Shown here piece after piece: positions 24,632-34,989 of a stretch of 64,000 bases of DNA. Numbering within the stretch: the stretch's first letter is position 1; every line of letters begins with the position of its first letter. The notes under the pieces were generated by a model. The model was given only the letters and a program-made list of their open reading frames with translations, made no database searches and had not been told where the DNA came from. This DNA comes from Torymus aiolomorphi (Eukaryota > Arthropoda > Insecta > Hymenoptera > Torymidae), in contig CM070873.1 of assembly GCA_036365515.1 (NCBI GenBank), positions 42,105,807 to 42,169,806 on the forward strand, given 5' to 3'. The position numbers were made by a program, and so were the translations under genes.

Positions 24632-25032
24632 TGCGTCTGGATCTCAGCTTCTACTCGATCGATTTTAACCGGACAGGTCTCGTTCTTTTGTTTTTTTTGT
24701 GTGACGGCGGGTCAAAAATTCGTTTTTGCATTCACCGATGCGTTTTTGTTTTATTTCGAGTTTTCTATTTTCTCAAAATTCATTTTTGCTTTTTTTTAAT
24801 GATAAGATCGAAATATTTGAATCGAATAGATAGCATTCGAAAGGGCATTAAAATACCTATATTTTCTAAAAAAAAAAATTTCTCTAGCTATCGCGGTTCT
24901 TTTGTTATTAACAAAAACGTGTTTTTTCTTAAAAAGTTTATAACTCCTAAACTTAACGGTCAATTTTTTTTTTTTAAATCATGATAATGCAGAATATAAA
25001 TAGCTATAGAATGAGTAGTGCTCTTGTGTGTC

Positions 25033-25585
25033 TTAAGGGGGTTCATCCAACCAGGAACGTATCAAGAATCAATGTCACCCCGTACCGCGCGCACAGGCTT
25101 GCTCGCATGGGGCCCCCACTCTTGTAGTCAGAGCGCGTGTTTATACGGGACTGACACATGACATAGCTTCGTGCCGTCTGTGAGCGTGCACACAGTGCGG
25201 CGCTCGTCTGTGTGTTCCCCCACCGCTCCAGCGTCGTCTGCACGCGCTGCCGTACACCTAAAATTCCATACTTTCAACTACAATATCTTAAAAACGGATC
25301 TCTGAACTTGTAATATGATATTCTAATTATTGATCTTAATAACATATTAGTTCTTCAGACAAACGCTAAATGTATCTTTGAAGTTGTAGACTGAATCGAT
25401 CTTTCACGCGTGTGCGTCCCATAAGACGCCGTGTTAAAATGCTTAAATTTGACAATTAATATCTCGATAACGGTAAAGCTAGGCTCTTTTTTGTGAGGAT
25501 ATCATATAGATAATGATGTCAGGTACATGTGAAAAAAGTTTCAAAGACTTCCTAAATAAACTGAAAATTGGATGAACCTTCTTAA
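25033..25585. mobile_element. TTAA-flanked element, type II, unit 3
   Basis: Same ends as 787-1337. Confidence 0.6.
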
Positions 25586-25847
25586 AGTAGTATTCCGGCT
25601 GCAGTTTTCCCCAAAAGAGAGAGGGAAAGAGAGCGCGTATTAGGTATGCGACCCTAATGCGCTTTGAGTCGCCAATGGAGAAAGTTGTGGAGTGAATGCC
25701 GAGCCCTTATATTCTTTCCCGCCTCCCTTCTTCTCTTGCCCCGTTTCTTTCTTTTCTCTTAGGGGGGTTAGTGCGGTAACGTACATGCCAAAAGTACAGC
25801 TGGTCGAACGCCGTACGCCTCACGCTCTCTCGAGTCTGCTGCCACCC

Positions 25848-25916
25848 ACTCACCCACACACACATACACGCATGCACGCACGCACGCACGCACGCAGGCA
25901 CGCACACACGCACACA

Positions 25917-25967
<51 letters not shown>

Positions 25968-26000
25968 ACAAACACACACATACAGACACACACGCACGTA
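25848..26000. repeat. CA/ACGC-rich microsatellite block, unit 3
   Basis: Equivalent of 1598-1750. Confidence 0.95.
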
Positions 26001-26206
26001 ATGAATAAATATTTTTTTTTAAATAAAAATTTTTCATCGATTTATCAATTGATTATAAATTTCTGTCAATTAATATATATCATATTTTTCCGCTCACAAC
26101 ACATGCGCTATCTCTATACCATTCTATGCATATGCCCTCTCGTGTATAAGGTATACCTATATATAGTGCTCTCCTATAAGGTATACCTATATATAGCGCT
26201 CTCCTA

Positions 26207-26852
26207 TATATAGGTATACCTTATACACGGCGAGCACACACACGCGCGCTGCATGGTTGTACAGACTCCCTAAGTCCCTATAGGGCATTTGCGCATGCGC
26301 CAAAAAATTCGAGATTTCGAGATATTCGAGATATTCGAGAAAAAATCAACATGGCGTCGCAACATGGCGTCGACCATGCCAAGGATGCATTTTTTATAGA
26401 GGGATATAGGTATACCTTATACACGGCGAGCACACACACGCGCGCTGCATGGTTGTACAGAGTCCTAAGTCCCTATAGGGCATTTGCGCATGCGCCAAAA
26501 ATTCGAGATTTCGAGATATTCGAGATATTCGAGAAAAAATCAACATGGCGTCGCAACATGGCGTCGACCATGCCAAGGATGCATTTTTTATAGAGGGATA
26601 TAGGTATACCTTATACACGGCGAGCACACACACGCGCGCTGCATGGTTGTACAGACTCCCTAAGTCCCTATAGGGCATTTGCGCATGCGCCAAAAATTCG
26701 AGATTTCGAGATATTCGAGATATTCGAGAAAAAATCAACATGGCGTCGCAACATGGCGTCGACCATGCCAAGGATGCATTTTTTATAGAGGGAAAATCAA
26801 CATGGCGTCGCAACATGGCGTCGACCATGCCAAGGATGCATTTTTTATAGAG
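26207..26852. repeat. 195-bp tandem satellite, unit 3
   Basis: Same monomers starting at about 26210, with the same partial final monomer. Confidence 0.92.
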
Positions 26853-27186
26853 CACGGTCATATACACAGGTCCGGAAACTCAGCGCGCGGAGCGTGTACG
26901 CTTAGTGAAGCACGATTTTATAGTTCTCCGCCAAGCCACCAGCGCTGCTAGGCTAGCGACCACTGAGTGACGCGCATGCGCACTTTATATCTTACCGCGT
27001 GCGTACTGCGTAACTATTTGAATTAGGAGTTGGGAGAGATGGTAAAATAAGCGCGCACGCTGCAGTGGTCGTCTAGTTGCCAACGCTTCGAGTGGTCGTC
27101 GCGCACACTAAAATTGACTTCGCTAAGGTTACTTCCCCCACCACCAAAAATATCGCTGAGTTTCCGGACCTGTGTATACGACCGTG
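26853..27186. mobile_element. Small inverted-repeat element, unit 3 copy
   Basis: Same insertion as 2605-2938, flanked by TTATAGAG. Confidence 0.75.
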
Positions 27187-27552
27187 TTATAGAGGGATGG
27201 GCAGCCCTATGTCAAAGAAGGTAGACGTAAATAGAAGCGCAAAGCCTGCAGGGAAATTGAGGCACCCCGAAGAAGTACGCACCCCGACCACGCGCAGCGC
27301 GGCAGTCAATTTCTAAATGCTGCGGGAACAGCTGATGCGCGGCCGGTAACACACCACCCATACCGGCTGCAATGGTAACACGACGTACTTCGTACGTAAC
27401 ATTGCAAAATTATTATTTACAAAGATCTGTTATTGCTATTGCTATAACAAAAATCATAAATAAAAGCAAATTAATCTTAAACTCATACCCCTAAACCCAA
27501 ATGGGGGAACACCTTATATATTACATAGATATAATACATTCAAGTGAATTCT

Positions 27553-27616
27553 GTTGGTCCTGTGGATAGCGCGCACGCTTACTATCTTTTTGGTGCGGGT
27601 TCAAATCCATCATCGG
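27553..27616 (+). other. tRNA-like unit in left foldback arm
   Basis: GTGGATAGCGCGCACGCTTAC resembles a tRNA D arm, and GGTTCAAATCC fits the B-box consensus. A run of about 12 T follows immediately, the signal at which RNA polymerase III stops. It points into the foldback. T-stem pairing is weak, so it is a tRNA derivative rather than a tRNA gene. Confidence 0.55.
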
Positions 27617-27634
27617 TTTTTTTTTTTATACATA

Positions 27635-28042
27635 TTAAGGGGATGCCATACTCGTACCATTACCGACCGAGCAATTCACACAGTTTCAAGCTGATTAAAA
27701 ATAAAATACGTCGAATCACAAAAAATCAAGAGAACACTCTTCTGTGTTTTTTAACGTTCTATCATCCAGTCAAAGTTTGGAGTCGAAATATCAAGCCGTT
27801 TTTTCAAAAACTTTGAACGAAATTAAATTTAATTCCTTCTCAGGTTAAATTTAATTTCGTTCAAAGTTTTTGAGAAAACGGCTTGATATTTCGACTCCAA
27901 ACTTTGACTGGATGATAGAACGTTAAAAAACACAGAAGAGTGTTCTCTTGATTTTTTGTGATTCGACGTATTTTATTTTTAATCAGCTTAAAACTGTGTG
28001 AATTGCTCGGTCGGTAATAGTACGAGTAAGGCATCCCCTTAA
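27635..28042. mobile_element. TTAA-flanked near-perfect palindromic element
   Basis: The ends read TTAAGGGGATGCC and GGCATCCCCTTAA. The interior folds on itself almost completely about a centre near 27840. The matching place in the right foldback arm has a single TTAA and no element, giving an empty site that fixes both borders. Non-autonomous. TTAA specificity points to piggyBac or Kolobok mobilisation. Confidence 0.88.
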
Positions 28043-28750
28043 TATAGTATAATAAGATTGTTATTTTCTGCCGATTTAAAAATAACAGTAAAATTTCTGA
28101 AGTTTTTTCGCACTCCCGTATATAAAAAATGTTGGATAATTCTTGTTTTATTTACGAATTGTTATATAAAATCATTACAAAAATACTTCAATACTATTTC
28201 ATGAGAAATCATATAGAATACATGAATAATATTTTTAAATAACCATTGTAAATAAAACTGTGAAGTAAAGAAAAATAATAATTTAAAGGAAATAAAGAAT
28301 TTTTCCTATATTTAGCTTAAAAAATAACTTAACTCGACCTTTTAAAATAATTTATACCACTCTAACCTCAAAATCACAACTTTGATATGATTTTTCGGCG
28401 CTCGTGGTATAAAATTCCGTTCGAAACTAGTGCGTAAGTCGATTATTTAGGTGGTGTGGTTTTTTCGCACTCGCTTCGCTCGTGCAAAAAGTCACACCAG
28501 CTAAATAATCGACTTCCCCACCCGTGTCGAAATGTACTATTTGAAAAGATGAATTTTTTTTATCTGATTTGTTTTTTATTCATGTTATATTGTTTAGAGG
28601 TATTTTACGTTAGATTTTTATTGTTATTGTTTTACATAATTTATACAGTTAACTAATGTAATTAAGAATATTAAATATTAATAATATATTATTATTTATC
28701 ATAATAATCATAGCAGAAGTACATAAAATACAAAAAAGATTATTGAATAA
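28043..28750. other. Centre of the large foldback, non-coding
   Basis: AT-rich arm remainder plus a central hairpin at 28436-28515 with a CGCACTCGCTTCGCTCGTGC apex. No gene seen. Confidence 0.5.
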
Positions 28751-28971
28751 TTTAATATAATTTCTACATTTCATGAAATTGTATTGAAGTATTTTTAAAT
28801 TATTTTATATAATAATTTGTAAATAAAACAAAAAAAAAATCCAACGCGCTTTGAACAGTACCTCCAAGGTAGTGCGGAAACCTGTTCAAAAATTTTTTAA
28901 TTTTCACGTTATTTTCAAATCAGCAGAAAATAACAATCTTATTATACTTATTAATATATATAAAAAAAAAT

Positions 28972-29037
28972 CCGATAATGGATTTGAACCCGCACCAAAA
29001 AGATAGTAAGCATGCGCGCTATCCACAGGACCAACGG
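28972..29037 (-). other. tRNA-like unit in right foldback arm
   Basis: Inverted copy of 27553-27616, also pointing inward. D-arm-like and B-box parts are conserved and again followed by a T run (A run on the plus strand at about 28962-28970). Confidence 0.55.
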
Positions 29038-29583
29038 AGTTCACGTGAATTTACTTCATGTATGTAATATATAAGGTGTCTCCCCATTTGGGTTTAGGGG
29101 TATCAGTTTAAGATTAATTTGTTTTTATTTATGGTTTTTGTTATTGCAATAGCAATAACAGATCTTTGTAAATAATAATTTTGCAATGTTACGTACGAAA
29201 TACGTCGTGTTACCATTGCAGCCGGTATGGGTGGTGTGTTACCGGCCGCGCATCAGCTGTTCCCGCAGCATTTAGAAATTGACTGCCGCGCTGCGCGTGG
29301 TCGGGGTGCGTACTTCTTCGGGGTGCCTCAGTCTCCCTATCCGCTTTGCGCTTCTATTTACGTCTATCTTCTTTGCCTATGTTTCCCCTGCTCTATCTAT
29401 AATACCTCTATTCGCAGAACACGGAGCAGGGCACGTAGCAGAGCACGGCGTCTATTGTATTTCCTTCCTCACTGGTGAGGTGGTGAGTTGACTTCAGAAT
29501 AATAAAGCCCTTGGTGCGGTGCGCTCGGTAGTGCAAGCATAGCTACATTTACTAAGTAGGTAAGTAAAGATCGCGTCGACAAG

Positions 29584-32500
29584 ATGCGCAGACGCTACCG
29601 TGTCATTCGGGATAACTCGGAGGAGCGCAGAAGGCGGATGATACTGATAGATAACGAACGGCGAGCTATGCAAAACATCGACTATCAGCTATACCTGGAA
29701 AGGTACGAGGCCGCAATGGTTTCTCGAGTGCCGATACTGGGCGTTGACGACATGCCAGCGCCGTCGGATCCACTCCGTGATTATTATCTCAGAATGGGCC
29801 GCCTCGATACTTCGCGACAGCACGAGCATCGAGGGCCTATCCCTGCCAGGTCGGATTTATTGGAGCAGGCGCGGCTGCACTTCAACTTCCGCTTTCTGCT
29901 TCGACACCCAGTGTGAGTGTATATACTTTTTCTTTTGTTTTTCTTATTTTGCGAGCGACGCGGAGATAATAACTGCCCTGTCTCCTGGGCCCTTTCTACA
30001 TATGTGTGTTCTGTCTGTTCTAGACAACTTCTCTCTATGTCTGTCTCTGTCTTACATAAACGGAACAGATCTATCTGTCTTTGTCGGGAACACACAGAAC
30101 ACACAGAACACACATATGTAGAAAGGCCCCTGTGTGTCCTCTTGTCACTGTTATGATGGTATAAGCAGTGTAAGGTAGTATGGTACATACACGGGATGCG
30201 CATGCATGGCGCGCGCTTTCAAAAATAAAAGTATATACTTATAGCTATAGATGATTTTCGCGAGTGATGAACAGAAATGCTAACCAGAGTTTTTCTGATT
30301 GCAGTGTAAACGAGAACGGGAAACGTCCAAAGTCTCAGAAGATGTATGTGGGCAAGCGCAGACGCAAGTCAGAGCAGCACAAAAAAGGTAAGGATGATGC
30401 TTATACGAGCTGTTCAATTGTTCACAACAAAAAATTGTTGATTCTTAGGTTACAAGATGTACTAATCGTTGCTTCTTTTGTCTTTCAGTCTGCAAGGTGA
30501 CTATGAAATTGAAAGTAGGAGATCTTGATTTTTCTATGCCGTACCACTGCATACCAGCCAAGGAAGTCAATTACATCCTATCACGAATCAATAAATTGAA
30601 AAGTTTGAGCAGTGACAAGCTCCAGGGTAGCAATGACTTACTGTGGGATATCATGAAGATATCCTCTATATTTCAATTCAGTTCAATGGCAGCAATAATG
30701 CATCAGGATGGGCTCAATACTGTGTCCTTGAAAATTTCGAATCATTTAAGATTTCTACAAAGCTTAAATGTATCTCATAGTCTGGAGGTTAATGATGCTA
30801 ATTTACAGGCATTACCCGATTACTGCAAGTACATTAATCACATAAATGTAGATGGTAAGTAAATCTTGATTTATCATGAACAATGACAAAAGTGTATTCC
30901 ATCGTAAAATTCATTTAATGTGTTATTTAAATATTATTTTTAAATTATTTCCTTTATTCTAGATTGCTTAAATTTGTCGATCACAGGAATACAAACTGTA
31001 AGGTCTTTGTCAGAATTCAAGGGTTGTTATGTGGATAGTGTAACACAACCAAGAATATTTGATGCAAAGATTTTATCTCAATTCAGTCCTATACAAATTT
31101 TAGATCGCGATTCCATAAATTTTATATTTAAGATGGTACCTTTGTGTGGAAGGCTAAAATTAGCTGATGGTAAGGAAATTCAAAATATATCTATATTACA
31201 TTTATATTGAATATTAATGAATTATGGAATGATACATGTTATTCTATTTCATTTTAGTTTGCTGTTCTTGGAAAGACATTACAGATGATTTTTGGTTGAG
31301 ACTCGAAACTTTGGATTCAAGCACATGTCAGAAAAAAATTAATGTGGAGACATTTTTTGAAATTATAAAAAAGTCTAAGACATCGCTTCGACACATTGAT
31401 TTTACAGTGCTTGAAAACAAGCCAAATAAATCAGCATTAATGGAAATTTTCATTTATATGAAAAAACATATATTTAAAAATCTTTTTACTCTAAATCTGT
31501 CAGGTATTTTGCTGACAGATAAATTGCTGAATAAATTTATTGGAAAAAAAAAAGTCTATCCCAAATTGAGAAAACTAACAATAGGAGCTCATAATTGTGC
31601 AAACAATGATGTTATAAACACAGTTTTAGGCAAGATTAATAACTTAGTATATATGGAATTGACAGGAAATAAATCTATAACTGGAAATTTGTTGATAAAT
31701 CGATTCAAATTTTTAGAGACTCTGAAACTTAACAATTGTAGTCAAGTAACAGAACACGTTCAACTGGTAAGTGTCATCATATGTCATTTTAATCAAAAGT
31801 ATATTTGAATATAATCTATCAGAATCATATTTGTTATTTTTAGGCGATAGAGACAATGCCACATCTGAGAAATTTATCTATAACCAATTGTAGAAATTTT
31901 TTAGATCCTTTTGTCAAAATTGAATCTCCTACTTTAAAATTCTTACAACTCAGTAATAATGTCCCATCATTAACCATTGGAAAATGTGATATACTTGAAG
32001 TACTAGATTTATCTGAAAATAGTCAGGTTGATGATGAATATTTGATGTCTGTAAGAAAAAAGTGCCCAAATGTAGTGCGTGTCAACATTAGCTGTAAGTA
32101 TAAAACAGATAAATATTTTTTATAATTTATCTAAACATAAAATTTAACTTGAATTTAACTTAAATCTAGTTACACAGAGTAAAACTTATATTTGGCTTTG
32201 TTTCATTTCAGTTTGTAGTCAGGTAACGGATATTGGTTTGAGAAGTATTGCTTCACTTCCAAAAATAGAACATTTATCTATGAATTTTTTGAGTTTGGTC
32301 AGTGATAGATATTTGACTATATATACCTTGAAAACATTAGAATGCCGCAACTGTATACAATTCTACAATGCTGGAGTCATCCAATTGTTGAGCGTTGCAT
32401 CTTCACTAGAATTACTTGATTTAACAAATTGTCGATATATCACTCAACATTTAGTAGAATACGCGATCAAAGCTACGAAAAAAAGAACAAATGGTATTAC

Positions 32501-32666
32501 ACTGAAGATGTGTGTTGGTGGCACTAATGTACAAGTAAATCAAATAATGGACGAATCACCTCGTTTACACTTGGTTGATTTGCCAGAGCCATGTTTTTCA
32601 AAAAAAGAAGTTGAGACTGATCAGCACTATTACTATGCATCAATTGATCAATTTGACGAAGACTGA
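29584..32666 (+). CDS. F-box/LRR-repeat protein, seven exons
   Basis: Exons 29584-29912, 30305-30387, 30489-30854, 30963-31169, 31258-31766, 31844-32093 and 32212-32666 join in frame at GT-AG borders to give 732 residues. Residues 1-137 are very basic (RRRYR, EERRRR, KRRRKSEQHKK), suggesting nuclear location. A leucine-rich stretch follows (about 205-285). An F-box-like segment spans about 302-342 (DRDSINFIFKMVPLC, then VCCSWKDITDDFW), and LRR_CC-type repeats fill most of the rest (LRNLSITNC, LEVLDLSE, LELLDLTNC). F-box proteins recruit targets to SCF ubiquitin ligases. The target is unknown. Codon use and exon structure differ from the array F-box gene, so they are distant relatives. Translation could instead start at the ATG at 30503, which would drop the basic region. 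Confidence 0.82.
29987..30130. mobile_element. 144-bp inverted-repeat element in F-box gene intron 1
   Basis: The left arm CCTTTCTACATATGTGTGTT and the right arm AACACACATATGTAGAAAGG are inverted copies of about 30 bp. Non-coding. The target duplication is unclear. Confidence 0.75.
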
Positions 32667-32918
32667 ATAATAATATCATTGTTATAAACATAAAAAAGAG
32701 TTTACATTGTGTACATATGTTGATATGTACTAAATATGTAAATGTACAAATATCGAAATATTTTCGATACTCTTCATTGCAAATAGTACAAAAATGGACT
32801 TTGTAAATTGTACTTGTAAGTTTGTAAATAAGAAGATATATTGAGTGTTATACACTTTGATGACAAATCTTTTAAATAATTTATATTTATAGATATAAAT
32901 TTTTACAATCAATATAAT

Positions 32919-32938
32919 AATAAAAAAAATTTAATAAA
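32919..32938 (+). terminator. Poly(A) signals of the seven-exon F-box gene
   Basis: AATAAA at 32919 and again at 32933, about 250 bp past the stop codon. Confidence 0.6.
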
Positions 32939-32949
32939 ACTATCTGATG

Positions 32950-34660
32950 TAATTATTCTTTATTGAAACCCACAAATTCAAGATATGAAAATTGTAAATT
33001 TTATAGACATCAGTAGCCTTGATAACTCATAGCCAATTATTAAATCGGATAATTTACAAAACTGCAATTCCTATACAGAGACAACTTATAGTCACCTGTA
33101 TGTATGTCTAATATGTAATTAATGTCCACAGAAAGTGTACATATAAAAAAAAACACTTAAAAATGCATAAAATATATTCAAAACATTCATAAATACTTCA
33201 AATATGCATAATACTTAAAACTAAAAATAAATGTTGTTAAAGTAATATATAATATTATACAATGTTAGCTGCAGTGACCTGTAAGTTTTGGTTTTTTCCA
33301 GTTTTATCATGACAATTACACAGTATTAAAACTGCATTTAGATGGCAAATTGTGTTTACATAATAAATGAGGCTGGAAAAAGGGCACATAACTCATTTAA
33401 ATTGTACAAAAGTTGTGCCCATTTTCCAGCCGCACCCTCAATTGATATTACATTATAAATATACTGAATTTGAAAAATTGTTATAATTAATTTAATTAGA
33501 AATATATAAAATTGACAGTACTGAATCTTTTGTGAAAGTCAAGAAAAACCGCCATAACTTAAAGAATCAGTCGCGACAAATAGTACTCCAAATTTAAATA
33601 AGAGCTAATGTTACGGGCAATAAATTAAAATTTATAATTATTGTCAAACTATTGACTATTGCGCTTTATAGTAAAGTAAATTTAAAAAATGCTGGTTGTA
33701 TTGTTTGGTACAATAATTATCCTACCTACTTTGTTCGGAGTTCGTTTACCGGCATAAGATTTTGTGAAACACAGTGTATATCGCAGTTTTATCATTGTAA
33801 AGAACCCCCTAAGGTGAAAAAACCCTTGTAGGACTTATGTGAGAAATTGTTGCGGGATCCCATTGGGACCCATGTGAATGTCACATGGTTCCTACATGGG
33901 TCCCATGTGGGTCGCTCATGAATAAATTAATAACAATTGTTAAATAAACTATCTTTTTTATTTATCACTTTGTAATAAATTTTAGTAGTAAACATTGAGT
34001 TTATTCTAATGTTGTGAAATACTATGAACCCATTATAAACACAATGGGTATGAGAGCGTAAATAGATATTTTCATTAAAACTTTTTATTCGAATTTATTT
34101 AACAAATTATAAATAAATAAAAAGATTGTTTAAAAATTATATTTAAAGCTAGTCATGTGTGGCCCACATAGGACCCCTGTGGGAAAAATTCAAATTTAAT
34201 TAAGCAGCCAGTGAGACAGTAAACGTTGAAAAAATTTAACAAAAAGCGATTACTCGACCACACATGCTACCTATCTACTTATATTTATACAAAAAGAGAT
34301 TCGGAGGTGTATGAATTTTTGTATCTAAACAAAATTATAATTAATAACTTCTTAGAAAATATAAATTCGGTATTTAAGGTACTAAAGTGACAAGAGTAAA
34401 AACAAAATCACACGCGTAAATCATATTTATATTTTTTATCGGATATTACAATAATTTTTCGGTCTCCCAATTATGATTATAAATAAAGTACCATTATCTT
34501 TCGCTACAATGCGAAAACGGACTCAAATCATTCGCATTCTTGCTCCACTCAAACTCTCGCGCGCGCCCGATACCACGTGACCCTCGTCTGCGCCCGCTGC
34601 CGCCATCTGCACCCAGACCCAGAGCGCAAATCACAAGGAAGTCGACCGAGCGCGCCCGCT
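32950..34660. other. Intergenic region between the F-box gene and RpL17
   Basis: AT-rich. It holds a short hairpin at 33371-33431 and several ATGGGACCCATG-like palindromic words (33860-33915, 34155-34185) typical of small repeats. No gene seen. Confidence 0.6.
33371..33431. repeat. 61-bp hairpin
   Basis: GGCTGGAAAAAGGGCACA at the left is complementary to TGTGCCCATTTTCCAGCC at the right with one mismatch. It could be a minimal transposon remnant. Confidence 0.7.
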
Positions 34661-34670
34661 TCCGTCCTAG

Positions 34671-34703
34671 CCTTTTTCTTTTCGATCTCGGCTCCCTGAC
34701 GAG
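34671..34703 (+). promoter_or_regulatory. RpL17: Likely 5' TOP leader exon of RpL17
   Basis: CCTTTTTCTTTTC at 34671 is a terminal-oligopyrimidine type start, as is usual for ribosomal protein messages controlled by mTOR signalling. It is followed by a short untranslated exon ending at a GTATGG donor (34704), which pairs with the acceptor at 34983 just before the ATG. The transcription start itself is inferred. Confidence 0.6.
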
Positions 34704-34989
34704 GTATGGTATAGCCGTGCTCCGGCAATCCGCGAATCCTTCTGCATCCATCCTAAAACTCGCGGAAATTCGTGAAATACACACCTCGATGATGCTCGCG
34801 AACCTTCGTCCGGGATTTCCCGGGGGAATTTCGGCCGTCGGGACGGGCGAATGCCTGAAAACCCGAGGCTGAAAAGTGGCGGTTGTCGGGCACGAGAGTG
34901 ATGTGTTGGTTGCCCCCTTACGTGCTGCGGATCAAAGCTACGTGGATCAAAGGTTTCTTTTCTCATAAGTGTTGTTTTTGCAGGACACA

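Larger units (their letters stand above)
24018..25585. repeat. B sub-repeat, unit 2/3
   Basis: It has the same layout and B-type bases as 11896-13469, with a GT tract of about 31 repeats. Confidence 0.85.
24259..27652. repeat. 12.1-kb tandem array, truncated unit 3
   Basis: It matches units 1 and 2 up to the shared end TTAAGGGGATGCCATACTC at about 27652. Units 1 and 2 then continue with one sequence (about 3411 and 15530), while this copy continues into a palindrome. The F-box gene part of the unit is absent. This is the right edge of the array. Confidence 0.92.
27187..29400. mobile_element. Large foldback element with tRNA-like units in both arms
   Basis: The left side (about 27187-28230) and right side (about 28750-29400) are inverted copies. 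Shared landmarks are AGAAGTACGCACCCCGACC, the TAACACGACGTA/TACGTCGTGTTA pair, CAAAGATCTGTTATTGCTAT, the tRNA-like sequence, and TAATAAGATTGTTATTTTCTG. The arms have diverged by several percent, so this is not a recent or artefactual palindrome. The centre (about 28436-28515) is a tighter hairpin with GTCGATTATTTA at both feet. The left arm is interrupted by a 408-bp TTAA element. No open reading frame of note. The outer borders are approximate. Confidence 0.75.

Noticed and set aside
27635..28042. Assembly artefact (reverse-complement read chimera) as the cause of the palindrome
   Set aside because: The arms have small differences, TTAA stands at both borders, and the opposite foldback arm shows a clean empty site.
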